The notes: generated from the letters alone by a model not told the origin. Positions 31,497-42,064 are shown, counted from the stretch's first letter. The stretch: DNA of 64,000 bases from an uncultured Sphaerochaeta sp. (GCF_963677075.1 NZ_OY781873.1:1885715-1949714); one strand, 5' to 3'. Numbers and translations are program-made.

Positions 31497-32231
31497 GTGT
31501 TGCTTCTCAGTGTATTTGCCATTGTGTTTGTGGGGGCTTTCCTACAAGCAAATATCGGATTTGGTTTTCCCATAATTGCCATGATATTCTTTCCTTCATT
31601 GTTTCCATTTTCAACTGCTGTGACACTTAATCAGATCATTGCAATCGGTAGTACTGGTTTTCTCACTATTAGGTATTGGAAATCGATTCAATGGAAAGTG
31701 CTTATCCCCTTATTGGTTTCCAGTTTGATTGTAGGTGCAATTGTGATCGTATCCAGTCTCCAGGTGGAAAGCCGCATCCTTACAGGAATCCTCGGTTTCT
31801 TTCTTATGGCATTGTCACTATATTTTGCCCTCTTCAGTAAGAAAATTGTTATACAGGCTTCCATACTCAACGGGCTTTTAATGGGTATTGTTGCTGGATT
31901 GGGTAATGGGTTGTTTGGTATAGGTGGCCCTCCTATAGCCTTGTATCTTTTTGCTGCAGTGAAAGACAAGAAACACTATCTAGCCACCATCCAGGCCTAT
32001 TTCCTGGTCTGCAATATTCAGAGTATCCTAATTAGAAGTTATCATGGAGCGTTTGAGATATCGCACATACCAATCATTCTTATTGGATGGGTGGCTATTG
32101 CTGTTGGCACGTATGTTGGGCTGCTTCTTTTTAAAAGAACCCCCGATTATCTTCTCAAGCGTATTGTCTATATGTTTGTTGGAGCTAGTGGTTTATGGAT
32201 AGCCATACAACATTTGATTCTTAGTCTCTAA
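31497..32231 (+). CDS. TauE/SafE-family membrane exporter
   Basis: About 244 residues with seven to eight predicted membrane helices. Two inverted-repeat halves carry the family motifs GAFLQANIGFGFPIIAM near the start and GIVAGLGNGLFGIGGPPIALYLF in the middle. The family (COG0730) exports sulfite, sulfoacetate or related anions; the substrate here is unknown. A GTG at 31497 preceded by GGGGGTG is the likely start; an in-frame GTG at 31467 lacks a ribosome site. The gene follows the rRNA terminator directly. An open 64-codon frame continues after the stop (32232-32423), but I do not recognise it. Confidence 0.85.
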   Translation: MLLLSVFAIVFVGAFLQANIGFGFPIIAMIFFPSLFPFSTAVTLNQIIAIGSTGFLTIRYWKSIQWKVLIPLLVSSLIVGAIVIVSSLQVESRILTGILGFFLMALSLYFALFSKKIVIQASILNGLLMGIVAGLGNGLFGIGGPPIALYLFAAVKDKKHYLATIQAYFLVCNIQSILIRSYHGAFEISHIPIILIGWVAIAVGTYVGLLLFKRTPDYLLKRIVYMFVGASGLWIAIQHLILSL

Positions 32232-32934
32232 GGAAGACGAGAATGGTTTTCCCATCATACTGATGGTATTGCTAAAAGAGAAGGAAGAGCGTACACGGGG
32301 GAAGATCTTAATCATAATCAGCAATTATTAAAAATATTCGTCAACGATGAGCAAACGAAACAATGCATCATATCTTCAAATATCGTGCAGGGAAAATTAT
32401 TGAATCAAATCGAAGCATACTAATACAAGTTAGTTAGGATTCCATATAATATGCATCTTGAATGCTGAGCGAGGATAGCTGCAAATAAATAATTACTGTA
32501 TAAACAGAAATAGTTCATAGTGAAGGTTATGTTACGTAAGTGGTTCAGGTTTATGCTCTATGGTTATACGAATCATAGATCGCTTTCTCTCAGGTAACAT
32601 GTTTGCTGAAACCCTCTAAAGTTGTAAGTGTATGGTTTGTAAGGATACAGAACAATGATGTATTGTTTGTGAATAATAAGGATGCAATCGTATTGATCTC
32701 TTTGATCGATTACAGGGAACGTAAGATCTGAGGCTACACAATCTACGAGCTCTCTGAGGTGTTCCATATCTTTAAGACACATCTTTCCCAGTTGAAAAGG
32801 TTTGGTAAAACAAAGGATGCCGACAATAGAAAAAATAAATCGGAATAACAAAATAAGGAAAAATTAATACCGAGATAGGAATATAACAAACCTAATATCG
32901 ATAAAAGACTATCCAACCATTATATGTATAATAG

Positions 32935-33040
32935 TAGTAAAATGAATAAATACAATATAGGAAACAATAAAAACAAAAGTAAAAAATATTAAAAAACAAA
33001 TCAAAAAGAAATTGGAATAGTATAAGAAAAATATTAAAAC
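32935..33040 (+). repeat. A-tract island 1
   Basis: Runs of three to six A lie on the plus strand with starts near 32939, 32948, 32969, 32981, 32991, 33003, 33027 and 33036. The average step is close to one helical turn, which predicts bent DNA. Confidence 0.55.
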
Positions 33041-33615
33041 CGTATATATACCCAGTATCAAACTCAGCTGGGATTTGTGTTCAAAAACTGCCAAGGATCA
33101 GATAGTCCCTTGGTGGGGTTCTTGTCTGGGAGAGTCTAACGCGAGTAGTCATGGATATGATTTCTCAAAGGTAAGTTCGTTTGGCTGGACTGTATTTCCT
33201 ACGTGGTTGCTTTATGGGATATCGTCTAAATAAGAGATCAACCGCCTTCAGTGAAATGTATTGATAGACACTCAGTATTATGGTATCAGGTTTTTAATGT
33301 CTCTATGTATCATGCTTGGTTTCCCATACACGGATTCCTCAATTACTTCGTTTGAAGTATGTTTCATGTGTGATGTGGTTGTTTGCTCAATCCAGGATAG
33401 TAGAGGGAAGATGAAATTACATGAATTACCGATTGGACTGGATCATAAAAAGAATTACTGACAAGAAACTCACGAACCCTAGGATTGATCGAATATTTTG
33501 TCTCCACTCCTTGTACTGTTGTCTGTTTGCATTCATTACATGCTTGGATTTTACTACTGTCTGAAAACTTCAGTGGATAAGTGCACTCACTCTATTGTAA
33601 TAGATGCATAACTAT

Positions 33616-33720
33616 TTAAAAAGACAAAAAAACGATATGAAAAAGATATAGAAATAATAAAGAAAAATATCTAAACCATGTAAAAAAATATAAATACGCG
33701 ATAAAATGATAATAAAAATA
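33616..33720 (+). repeat. A-tract island 2, helically phased
   Basis: A-run starts at 33618, 33626, 33640, 33652, 33663, 33673, 33682, 33692, 33703 and 33714. That is 96 bases over nine steps, about 10.7 per step, as in intrinsically curved DNA. Confidence 0.65.
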
Positions 33721-33915
33721 TGTATTATATATATAAACACATATTGCTAATTCACCTTGAACAATCTGAGGCTTTAACTATGAACCGCATCATGAAGAAG
33801 ATGATAATCTCTTACCTAGTGGACAAAAGTGACAAATAACGGTATTTAATAGATGTACGTTTTTAGACCGTACTTTTGTCTGGAATCCTTTCCTTGCAAC
33901 AATCTAGGAGTTTAC

Positions 33916-35115
33916 ATGCCTTCCCTTGCTACCATGCTCAAGGTTAAACGTGAACACGTTCCCTTGATGTATACGTTATATTTTGCCTTTCTCACCAGTG
34001 GAATGATGAGCACCATGATCGGGGCATTGCTGCCGTTCCTGAAAGAAGAGTATCACATGAGTTATGTACTCAGTGGTGCTGTAATCTCAGCTCACCAGGT
34101 AGGAAACTTTATTGCACTTCTTGTCGCCGGATATCTTCCGTATCTCATCGGTCGTAAGCGCAGTACCATTACCCTTTCTCTTGGTATTGTCATCGGATTC
34201 CTCTTGATAACCGTAACAGGTAATCCACTGTTGCTGCTTCTGGCTTTTGCATTTACGGGAATAGGGCGAGGCACCAACAGCAATATCACGAATGTGGTTA
34301 TGAGTGAAATAAGCGAGAACAAAGGTGCTGGATTGAATCTCTTGCATGCTTCATTCGCTGTAGGCGCCTTCCTTGCGCCATTTATCGTACTCTTTACCAC
34401 TTCACTCTTTGGTGTACACTGGAGGATCAGCGCATGGTTCCTGGTATTGGCTGAACTTCTGGTACTGATTTTTCTCAGTCGGTCATCCCTTTCCGGGAAA
34501 CCCAAGAAAAAGGAAGTAGGGCATCAGAGCCACGCATTCATGAAAAGTGGCCGTTTCTGGCTTAATACCTTTATATTGTTTTTCTATCTCTGCTCAGAAG
34601 CCTCCGTCATTGGTTGGTTGGTGACCTACTTTATTGACACGGGACGATTGAGCCCCTCCCTTGCGCAAACAACAAGTTCTGCGCTTTGGGTGTGTATCCT
34701 GCTTGGGCGACTTGCCTGTGCCCACCTCTCAAACAGAATGAACAAGAATGTCCTGCTCATCATCCTTGCTTTGCTTCAGTTTGCTTTCTTCACGATGATG
34801 ATCAGCGTAGAGAATACTGCATTGATCTATGTCAGCCTTTTTGGATTTGGTTTTGCCATGAGTGGAACCTATCCCACAACACTCTCTACGATGGACAGCA
34901 GATTCACCTCCTCTACCATCGCAACCGGAACTTGTATCGCAACTGCAACTGTTGGAGCGATCAGTATGCCGATCATAATCGGGGCTGTTGCACAGTCCGT
35001 TGGAATGGCAGGAGGTCTTGCCACCATCACGATCAGTATTCTGCTTATGCTTCTGCTCATCTTGGTCAAAACGTTCCTGGAATCGAAGGAATCGAGGACC
35101 AGCGTCATCCGCTAA
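33916..35115 (+). CDS. MFS transporter
   Basis: A 399-residue major-facilitator carrier with about 12 membrane helices. The loop after helix 2 carries YLPYLIGRKRS, the usual G-x-x-x-[DG]-R-x-G-R-[RK] site in altered form. A second acidic/basic loop lies after helix 8. AGGAG sets the start at 33916 (MPSLATMLKV), not 33853. It resembles fucose/glucose permease-type or drug-type MFS proteins, and the substrate is unknown. It is followed after 21 bases by typA, but the two are probably unrelated in function. Confidence 0.88.
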   Translation: MPSLATMLKVKREHVPLMYTLYFAFLTSGMMSTMIGALLPFLKEEYHMSYVLSGAVISAHQVGNFIALLVAGYLPYLIGRKRSTITLSLGIVIGFLLITVTGNPLLLLLAFAFTGIGRGTNSNITNVVMSEISENKGAGLNLLHASFAVGAFLAPFIVLFTTSLFGVHWRISAWFLVLAELLVLIFLSRSSLSGKPKKKEVGHQSHAFMKSGRFWLNTFILFFYLCSEASVIGWLVTYFIDTGRLSPSLAQTTSSALWVCILLGRLACAHLSNRMNKNVLLIILALLQFAFFTMMISVENTALIYVSLFGFGFAMSGTYPTTLSTMDSRFTSSTIATGTCIATATVGAISMPIIIGAVAQSVGMAGGLATITISILLMLLLILVKTFLESKESRTSVIR

Positions 35116-35136
35116 ATGCGGACGTAAGGAATTCTT

Positions 35137-36969
35137 ATGCTTACCCAGAATGATATGATTCGCAATATAGCCATCATCGCCCACGTTGATCACGGCAAAA
35201 CCACGTTGGTGGATGCCATGTTCAGGCAGAGTGGACTCACTGATGATGGACAAGACAGAATAATGGACAGTGGAGCCATTGAACGGGAGCGTGGTATCAC
35301 GATCAGCGCAAAGAACTGCGCCATTTCCTGGAAAGGGGTGAAGATCAACATCATCGATACCCCGGGACACGCTGATTTTGGTGGAGAGGTTGAACGAGGG
35401 CTCTCCATGGTCGATGGTGTTGTCCTTCTTGTGGATGCAGCGGAAGGTCCGCTTCCACAGACACGTTTTGTACTTGAGAAAGCACTCAAACTAAACCTGA
35501 AACCAATTATCGTCATCAACAAGGTCGACCGCCAGGATGAACGTAGTGACGAGGTTCTCCAGGAGGTCTATGAATTGCTTCTCGAGCTTGGCGATGATGA
35601 ATCAATGCTTGAGGTGCCAGTATTCTATGCAAGTGGGAAGGATGGTCGTTGTGGACTGTCTTCTCTTGATCTTGATGAGAACCTCCACCAGTTGCTTGAC
35701 GCAATCCTCGAGACCGTTCCGGCACCAGTATTTGATGATGAACAACCCTTTGGAATGCTCGTCAGCGATCTCTCCTACAATGATTACCTCGGCCGCCTCG
35801 TTATCGGCAAGGTCGTGAATGGAATTGCAACCACCAACGACAACCTTGTGTGTCTGAAAGAGGGTGGTGTTATCAAGCCACTGAGAGTATCGAAGCTGCA
35901 GACCTATAGCGGCCCGACGTTCAGTGAAGTACCCAAGGTATTCAGTGGTGATATCATTGTGCTCAGCGGTGTGGAAGATGTTCATATCGGGGACACAATC
36001 TGTACCAGTGATAATCCCAAGGCGCTGGAGCGTATCCATATCGATGAACCGACTGTTTCCATGCTTTTTGCCAAGAATATCAGCCCATTGGCTGGACGGG
36101 AAGGCAATCAGGTAACCTCGGCAAAGATCTGGGAACGCTTGCAGAAGGAAGCGCTGCGTAATGTCTCCATCAAGATTGAGAGGAATGCCGACGATACCTT
36201 TACGGTAAAAGGAAGAGGCGAATTCCAGATGGCCATCATCGCTGAGCAAATGCGTCGAGAAGGGTTTGAGATGTGCGTAGGCAGACCAAGGACCATATTC
36301 AAGACCGATGAACAGGGTAGAAAGACTGAACCAGTTGAGTTTCTCTATATAGATTGTCCCGAGGAACATAGTGGGACGGTCATGGAAAAGCTTGCAAAGA
36401 GAAAAGGCCATTTGCGGGATATTACCTACAGTGAGAATGCTCGAGTGAAAATGCAGTTTGAGATCCCCTCCCGTGGCCTGATAGGGTACCATGATGAGTT
36501 TCTCACCGATACCCGTGGCAACGGGATCATGAACAGTTACATGAAGGGCTATGAGCCCTACAAAGGGGATTTTCCTGACCGTTATAGCGGAAGCTTGATC
36601 AGCGACCGAAGCGGTAACGCAGTACCCTATGCACTGTTCCAGTTGGAAGATCGTGGTAGATGGTTTATTGAGCCGGGTGATCCTGTCTATGAAGGGCAGG
36701 TAGTTGGAGAGAGGAACAGGGAAGGTGACTTGCTGCTCAACCCAACCAGGACGAAGAAACTAACCAACCATAGGGCAGCCGGTAAGGATGATGCGGTTAT
36801 CCTGACTCCGGTAAGCAAGCCAAGCCTGGAACAGGCCATCCAATTTATCAAGGATGATGAACTGGTTGAAATCACACCAAAAGCAATCAGGATGTGTAAA
36901 AAAGTCCTCGGCACCCAACAACGTAAAGTGTTCGAGAGCCGAGGAGAGATTCCTCAGTACTTGCTGTAA
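35137..36969 (+). CDS. typA: GTP-binding protein TypA/BipA
   Basis: A 610-residue translational GTPase related to EF-G. The G1 loop is AHVDHGKTT (about residues 15-23), G2/switch [11 protein letters not shown]3 [12 protein letters not shown] and G4 NKVDR. The beta-barrel domain 2, the domain III/V parts and the BipA-specific C-terminus ([20 protein letters not shown]...) follow. It binds the ribosome under stress and helps 50S assembly. AAGGA precedes ATG. It ends eight bases before the convergent exonuclease gene. Confidence 0.96.
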   Translation: MLTQNDMIRNIAIIAHVDHGKTTLVDAMFRQSGLTDDGQDRIMDSGAIERERGITISAKNCAISWKGVKINIIDTPGHADFGGEVERGLSMVDGVVLLVDAAEGPLPQTRFVLEKALKLNLKPIIVINKVDRQDERSDEVLQEVYELLLELGDDESMLEVPVFYASGKDGRCGLSSLDLDENLHQLLDAILETVPAPVFDDEQPFGMLVSDLSYNDYLGRLVIGKVVNGIATTNDNLVCLKEGGVIKPLRVSKLQTYSGPTFSEVPKVFSGDIIVLSGVEDVHIGDTICTSDNPKALERIHIDEPTVSMLFAKNISPLAGREGNQVTSAKIWERLQKEALRNVSIKIERNADDTFTVKGRGEFQMAIIAEQMRREGFEMCVGRPRTIFKTDEQGRKTEPVEFLYIDCPEEHSGTVMEKLAKRKGHLRDITYSENARVKMQFEIPSRGLIGYHDEFLTDTRGNGIMNSYMKGYEPYKGDFPDRYSGSLISDRSGNAVPYALFQLEDRGRWFIEPGDPVYEGQVVGERNREGDLLLNPTRTKKLTNHRAAGKDDAVILTPVSKPSLEQAIQFIKDDELVEITPKAIRMCKKVLGTQQRKVFESRGEIPQYLL

Positions 36970-36977
36970 TTGTTCTT

Positions 36978-37730
36978 CTAGTCCTGCAGGTTCAAGATTA
37001 CCGGGGCATGGTCACTGCCCATGACCTCGGTATCGATTGAGCTGTCCTCCACACGGTTCTTGAGGTCCTCACTGACAAGCCAATAGTCGATACGCCACCC
37101 TGCATTCTTCTCCCTTGCACGGAACCGATACGACCACCAAGAGTAGGTATCGGTTTTCTCAGGATAGAGGAGGCGGAATGTATCGATGAATCCGGCTTCC
37201 AGGAGCTTGGTAAATTGCTGCCGTTCTTCAATGGTATACCCAGCATTCCGTTCATTCGACTTCGGATTTTTCAGATCAATTGGATTATGGGCTACATTCA
37301 GGTCACCACATACAATGACACCCTTCATATCTTTCAGGGAAGAAACATACGCTCTGAATGCTTCATCCCAATCCATTCGTACATCGAGCCTTGCCAATTC
37401 GCTTTGGCTGTTGGGTGTATAACAACTTACTACATAGAAATCTTCAAATTCAGCAGTAACAGTCCTCCCTTCGCTATCCAAGGGGTGACCAATTCCGGTT
37501 GAAACATCAATTGGCTCTGTTTTGCTGAAAAGAGCGGTGCCACTGTAGCCCTTCTTCTCGGCAAAGCTCCAGTACAGGTGATAATCCGGAAGACTCAGGG
37601 AGATTTGGTCTTCCTGCAGCTTTGTCTCCTGCAAGCAGAAAATATCTGCATCGCAAGATGATACATACTCCTCAAATCCCTTTTTCTGAATTGCTCTAAG
37701 CCCGTTGACGTTCCAACTGATTAACTTCAT
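36978..37730 (-). CDS. xth: exodeoxyribonuclease III
   Basis: A 250-residue AP endonuclease/3'-5' exonuclease for base-excision repair. Family blocks are MKLISWNVNGLRAIQKKGF at the start, FCLQETKLQ (metal Glu, about residue 36), GDLNVAHNPIDLKNPKSN (about 144-161) and GSDHAPVIL (catalytic Asp-His pair, near 242). The length is normal. It shares direction with asnA upstream (ten-base gap), so the two may be one transcript. Confidence 0.95.
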   Translation of the reverse strand: MKLISWNVNGLRAIQKKGFEEYVSSCDADIFCLQETKLQEDQISLSLPDYHLYWSFAEKKGYSGTALFSKTEPIDVSTGIGHPLDSEGRTVTAEFEDFYVVSCYTPNSQSELARLDVRMDWDEAFRAYVSSLKDMKGVIVCGDLNVAHNPIDLKNPKSNERNAGYTIEERQQFTKLLEAGFIDTFRLLYPEKTDTYSWWSYRFRAREKNAGWRIDYWLVSEDLKNRVEDSSIDTEVMGSDHAPVILNLQD

Positions 37731-37739
37731 GCAATACTC

Positions 37740-38774
37740 CTACATAAGAAACACGTGCATTGAATCGGCTTCTTTGAGAACTTCTTCAGGCCAGACGGAG
37801 GCTTGGACCTCTCCGATGTGTGCTTTTTTCAGGAGGAACATGCACAGACGACTCTGCCCGATACCACCACCGATGGTTTGAGGCAACTCTCCACCAAGCA
37901 ATCGTGTATGCCAGTACAATGATGCACGGTCCTCGGCATTCCTGATCTTCAACTGTCGAAGCAAGGTCTCTTCATCCACCCTGATACCCATTGAGGAGAG
38001 CTCCAGGGAATCCCCACGGACGGTATCCCAGACAATGATGTCCCCATTCAAGCCGGTGTGCTCATCGTCGGTCTTGGTCGACCAATCGTCATAATCAGGG
38101 GCTCTCCCGCCTTGGCTGACACCATCAGCGAGGGGGCTGCCGATCCCGATAAGGAAGATGGCTCCATACTTCTCTGCTAGTGCTTTTTCTCTTTGTACTG
38201 GACTCAACTGTGGATACTCTCTCTGTGCATCCTCACTGTGGATAAAGGTAATATGTTCAGGAAGCGTTGGAGTGCATCCAGGAAACATTTCGCTCACCAA
38301 GAACTCAGTGCGTTTCATGGATGAGTATATCTTCCTCACTACACGCTTGAGATAGTCAAGTGAACGTTCATGTTTTCCCATGACCAATTCCCAGTCCCAC
38401 TGATCAACGTAAATGGAGTGTATAGCATCCAAGTCATCATCAGGTCTGATGGCATTCATATCGGTGTACAAGCCAGTGGCGCGTTTGAAGCCAAGGTCAG
38501 CCAGAGCCATACGCTTCCATTTTGCCAAGGATTGGACGATTTCCATTTCACGATTTTCCAGATTGCCTATCTGGAACCGCACTGGTCGTTCGATACCATT
38601 CAGATCGTCATTAATACCTGAACCCCTTGGGACAAAAATCGGGCTGGTAACCCTGCTCAATTTCAAACCACCAGAAAGTTCCCGTTCAAATGTGTCCTTG
38701 ATGTACTTAATGGCCTTTTCAGTCTGCTTCTGCTCCATGGCAGGGACATAGCCTTCTGGGAAAAACTTTGGCAT
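37740..38774 (-). CDS. asnA: aspartate--ammonia ligase
   Basis: A 344-residue AsnA, which makes asparagine from aspartate, ammonia and ATP. It is a class II aaRS-like fold: GLYTDMNAIRPDDDLDAIHSIYVDQWDWE (about 110-138), GGRAPDYDDWSTK (about 229-241) and the final motif GGGIGQSRLCMFLLKK (about 305-320). AAGGAGATTTGT sets the start at 38774, not 38801. It uses ammonia directly, which fits the presence of the type III glutamine synthetase elsewhere in the window. The 390 bases upstream carry no T-box I can see. Confidence 0.95.
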   Translation of the reverse strand: MPKFFPEGYVPAMEQKQTEKAIKYIKDTFERELSGGLKLSRVTSPIFVPRGSGINDDLNGIERPVRFQIGNLENREMEIVQSLAKWKRMALADLGFKRATGLYTDMNAIRPDDDLDAIHSIYVDQWDWELVMGKHERSLDYLKRVVRKIYSSMKRTEFLVSEMFPGCTPTLPEHITFIHSEDAQREYPQLSPVQREKALAEKYGAIFLIGIGSPLADGVSQGGRAPDYDDWSTKTDDEHTGLNGDIIVWDTVRGDSLELSSMGIRVDEETLLRQLKIRNAEDRASLYWHTRLLGGELPQTIGGGIGQSRLCMFLLKKAHIGEVQASVWPEEVLKEADSMHVFLM

Positions 38775-38954
38775 ACAAATCTCCTTAATATGGCTGAGCA
38801 TACCCTATTTTTTTGAGCTCGAAAACCCTGAAGGAGGTGGTTTGTATCCGCTGATTGAGAATATGAAATACACTGGATGTATTGAAATTACCTGACTCCA
38901 TCCATAGCAGAACAGAGAATGATTATGAGTGCCTAGTGAAGTAATCAAAGTACT

Positions 38955-39098
38955 GTTATGTTAAAACAGTAAAAAACAGTATAAAAATGCTATAAAAAAC
39001 AATAAAAAACAAACTAATATTAAATAAAAAAAAGATTTCAATAATATAAAAATATAGAAAAACTATAAAAATACATAAAAAATAGTATTAAATATATA
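38955..39098 (+). repeat. A-tract island 3, helically phased, at the IS insertion edge
   Basis: A-runs start at 38963, 38971, 38983, 38994, 39004, 39026, 39048, 39058, 39067 and 39077. That is 114 bases over about 11 turns, or 10.4 bases per turn. The IS1595-type element inserted at its 3' edge, in an AATATATA target. Confidence 0.7.
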
Positions 39099-40293
39099 GG
39101 CTCTGTTTTCGAAGTGTATGGGTAAACACTTGAAGAGGAGAAAAGCTTGATATATACTTAATATATGTTAAGTATTAATCAAGAATCCATCAGCTTTGAA
39201 GCATTGGTGGAAATACTCAGAAATCTTCCAGAACAGGATCTCCAACGGATCATCGCTCTGGTTGAGCATTCAACGGAATCCCCTGATGAGGGCCTGCCCA
39301 TTCCCAGTGAAACACTATGCTGCCCTCATTGTTCCAGCAACCATGTACATCACAACGGCTTCGTCAGGGGAAAGCAACGGTATGTCTGCAAGGAGTGCGG
39401 ACGCACTTTCGGGCAGACCACAGGGTCGGTGAGATACAAGAGCAAACACAGCAAAGAGACCTGGGAAATCTATCTGGAGGCATTTGCATTGAGACTTCCC
39501 TTGAGGGAAGCTTCGCGCAAGTGCGGCATATCACTGAGCACTGCATTCTTCTGGAGACACAAGATCCTGGATGCCATCTCCAACGGGAAGAATGAATTGT
39601 TGCTCTGCGGACAGGTACAGGAAGACGAGACATACATCCAAGACAACTTCAAGGGCAATTGCAATGCTGAAAACAACTTGTCCACCAGACGAAAACAGGA
39701 GCGAAGCCCGGCATACAAGACCCAAAGGGTTACGGGTCATCGCCACAAGAGGGGGAAAGCCACCCATACAAGGGGTTTGAGCAAACAGAAGATCTGCGTT
39801 CCCTGCGCCATCGACGAGAAAGGGCAAACCCTGGCAAAAGCGTCGGGTCGGGGAATGGTCCAACCCCGCCATCTTTCCTATGCATTGTCCTCACGGCTGG
39901 ATGATGATGTGGTGATGGTAACAGACAAGAGCCGTGCAAGCCAGGAATTCTGTGATCTGAACAGCCTGCCTGTGGTGCAGCTCAAGGCCGGCATAAAGGG
40001 ATGTGAAGTGCGGGGACGGTACAACCTGCAGAAAATAAACAATCTGCATAGTCGCCTCAAGGGGTTACTCGCTGCTTTCAGAGGTGTCTCGACTAAATAC
40101 CTGGACAACTATCTTGCATGGAATGGGTTTGAGGCTGAGAATCCCGGGCTGAATCGTTTTGATCTGAAGAAAATATTACTGGACAAGATGCAAGCAATCG
40201 GAAGATGCTCCACCTATCTGGAGGTATTCCATAAGCCACCACTACCATTCCCTGCTGCAGGGTAGCAATTCAATACACTTCGAAAACAGAGCC
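39099..40293 (+). mobile_element. intact IS1595-family insertion sequence
   Basis: A 1,195-base element with perfect 21-bp terminal inverted repeats (39099-39119 and 40273-40293, both starting GGCTCTGTTTTCGAAG from outside). It is flanked by the 8-bp direct repeat AATATATA (39091-39098 and 40294-40301). IS1595 elements make 8-bp target duplications. It contains one transposase gene and no cargo. The perfect repeats and intact gene suggest recent insertion. Confidence 0.95.
39165..40265 (+). CDS. IS1595-family transposase
   Basis: A 366-residue transposase. The N-terminus has a zinc ribbon, LCCPHCSSNHVHHNG...RYVCKECGRTFGQTTG (about 50-90), followed by a helix-turn-helix (LREASRKCGISLSTAFFWRHKIL). 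The DDE-type catalytic residues are the Asp of VQEDETYI (about 157), the Asp of VMVTDKSR (about 250), and the third position in the region LHSRLKGLLAAF-RGVSTKYLDNYLAW (about 295-320), which in this family may be Glu or Asn. The length is typical, so the element is probably active. Confidence 0.93.
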   Translation: MLSINQESISFEALVEILRNLPEQDLQRIIALVEHSTESPDEGLPIPSETLCCPHCSSNHVHHNGFVRGKQRYVCKECGRTFGQTTGSVRYKSKHSKETWEIYLEAFALRLPLREASRKCGISLSTAFFWRHKILDAISNGKNELLLCGQVQEDETYIQDNFKGNCNAENNLSTRRKQERSPAYKTQRVTGHRHKRGKATHTRGLSKQKICVPCAIDEKGQTLAKASGRGMVQPRHLSYALSSRLDDDVVMVTDKSRASQEFCDLNSLPVVQLKAGIKGCEVRGRYNLQKINNLHSRLKGLLAAFRGVSTKYLDNYLAWNGFEAENPGLNRFDLKKILLDKMQAIGRCSTYLEVFHKPPLPFPAAG

Positions 40294-40301
40294 AATATAT
40301 A

Positions 40302-40635
40302 AAATAACATGGTAGAACAATCATAAATGATAGCAATATGATTCTAATACCATTTAACGATGATTTACGAGAATCTTCAATAGTGTCTTGTGGTGTAGCG
40401 ACAGGTTTTAGCACCGATCAAGTAGCAGAAAAATTATACTAAAGTGCTATGAAAAAAAACGTAAAAACGTATCAGAAAAGTATAATGACAGGATAGTGAT
40501 ACAAGATGAATTTGTACAAAGGAAGAACTTTGTTCTACATCCTCCATAAGCTTGTCTGGTTATTGGCGTCATGGTAATCTCCAAATGTTGATAAGACCAA
40601 CAATTGATAAAATAAATTATATGAGAGGCTAGACG
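40302..40635. other. spacer between the insertion sequence and the GH1 gene
   Basis: About 330 AT-rich bases. No gene is supported. A TTGATA at 40588-40593 with AATAAA 17 bases later is a weak promoter candidate for the GH1 gene. Confidence 0.4.
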
Positions 40636-41964
40636 ATGCAAAGAGTGGAATTCAACAAGGATTTCCTTTGGGGATGTGCAACTGCAAGCTACCAAGTGGA
40701 AGGTGCAGTTAAAGAGGATGGAAGGAAGCCCTCGATATGGGATACCTTTTGTGAGAAGGAAGGAGCAGTCCTCAATGGTGATAATGGGGATGTAGCAACT
40801 GACCAATATCATAGGTACAAGGAAGATGTCTCCCTGATGGATGAGTTGGGCTTCCAAGCATATAGATTCTCAATTGCATGGCCAAGGATAATACCAGATG
40901 GGAAAGGTGAGATAAATCAGGCAGGAATAGCATACTACAAAAACCTGTGTGATGCGTTGCACGAGAAAGGCATGAAGGCTGTGGCCACCTTGTACCACTG
41001 GGATCTACCCCAGACATTGCAGGATGATGGCGGATGGACCAATCGTGATACAGCCTATGCATTTGCAGCCTATGCTAAGGCATGCTTTGAGCAGCTTGGA
41101 TCCTATGTAGATATGTGGATCACCCTCAATGAACCGTTCTGTAGCGCGTATTTAGGCTATCTTTATGGTGTGCATGCTCCAGGTCATACAGATACCAGGG
41201 AAGCCTTTGATGCTGTCCATCATCTCAATCTTGCTCACGGGCTTGCAGTCAAGGAGTATAGAAAGATTGGATTGGACAAACCGATTGGAATTACGCTGAA
41301 TCCGGTTGCTCCTCGTCCAGCTACAAGAAAGAAAGAAGATCACCATGCAAGCGAACTTGCAAGAGCAGTCAATACGGATGTATTTCTGCATCCTTTGGTA
41401 AGAAAAGGGTATCCTGTACTCGTGACAGAAACACTCAAGATTTCATTTCCTGTACAAACAGGTGATATGGACATTATCGCAGAGCCCCTCGATTTCATGG
41501 GTATCAATTATTATAATGAGGGGGCGGTGGTGTATGACGAGAAGATGCCTTTCAAATACCGTGATGTTCCCGTTTGGCAAAGAACTACTGACATGCAATG
41601 GCCGATCGTACCTTATGGATTGTTGCGATTGTTGCACTATTTTGATGATGAGACGAAGGGTCTTCCTCTCTACATTACAGAGAATGGTTGTGCAGCACAG
41701 GATGTGGTAGAAGAGGGGAGAGTGCATGACTTATTGCGCTGTGATTACCTGAACCAACATTTTGCAATCTGTAAACAAGCAATTGACGAGGGCGTTAAAT
41801 TGAAAGGCTATTTTGTATGGTCTTTCCTTGATAATTTTGAATGGGCCTTCGGATATTCAAAGCGCTTTGGTATCGTGTATGTAGACTACAAGACCCAAGA
41901 AAGAATTGTAAAGGATAGTGCCTATATGATGCGTGATGTAATATCTGGATATTGCGAATTTTAG
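40636..41964 (+). CDS. beta-glucosidase, GH1
   Basis: A 442-residue cytoplasmic family 1 glycoside hydrolase. The N-terminal signature is FLWGCATASYQVEGAVKEDGR. The acid/base is the Glu of TLNEP (about residue 166) and the nucleophile the Glu of YITENG (about 350). The aglycone-side SFLDNFEWAFGYSKRFGIVYVDY end is typical. No His or Arg phospho-sugar loop is obvious, so it probably acts on free beta-glucosides such as cellobiose rather than phosphorylated ones. GAGAGG precedes the start. A terminator follows, so it is one transcription unit. Confidence 0.93.
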   Translation: MQRVEFNKDFLWGCATASYQVEGAVKEDGRKPSIWDTFCEKEGAVLNGDNGDVATDQYHRYKEDVSLMDELGFQAYRFSIAWPRIIPDGKGEINQAGIAYYKNLCDALHEKGMKAVATLYHWDLPQTLQDDGGWTNRDTAYAFAAYAKACFEQLGSYVDMWITLNEPFCSAYLGYLYGVHAPGHTDTREAFDAVHHLNLAHGLAVKEYRKIGLDKPIGITLNPVAPRPATRKKEDHHASELARAVNTDVFLHPLVRKGYPVLVTETLKISFPVQTGDMDIIAEPLDFMGINYYNEGAVVYDEKMPFKYRDVPVWQRTTDMQWPIVPYGLLRLLHYFDDETKGLPLYITENGCAAQDVVEEGRVHDLLRCDYLNQHFAICKQAIDEGVKLKGYFVWSFLDNFEWAFGYSKRFGIVYVDYKTQERIVKDSAYMMRDVISGYCEF

Positions 41965-42012
41965 TATTGAAACGAATATAAATACATATAATAGCAGTAA
42001 GAAACAAATAAG

Positions 42013-42064
42013 CAGTACCATTAAACATCCTATATAGATATGTAAAATGGTACTGTTATTATTT
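42013..42064 (+). terminator. terminator-like hairpin after the GH1 gene
   Basis: CAGTACCATT and AATGGTACTG form a perfect 10-bp inverted repeat with a 23-base loop. TTATTATTTG follows, so it is a plausible but loose terminator. Confidence 0.55.

Larger units (their letters stand above)
32424..33915. other. AT-rich, gene-poor stretch before the MFS gene
   Basis: About 1.5 kb without a gene I can support. Open frames of 60-92 codons (for example 32573-32851 minus, 33261-33461 plus) have no ribosome site and no family resemblance; they may be decayed foreign genes. Two A-tract islands lie within it. Confidence 0.6.

Noticed and set aside
32573..32851. 92-codon reverse frame in the gene-poor stretch
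   Set aside because: No start signal and no family resemblance; kept only as a note in the region entry.
35602..36492. 296-codon reverse frame inside typA
   Set aside because: Shadow of the TypA gene in another frame; no independent evidence.
38775..39098. T-box riboswitch before asnA
   Set aside because: No specifier stem, no T-box core and no terminator/antiterminator pair were found; the area is A-tract DNA.
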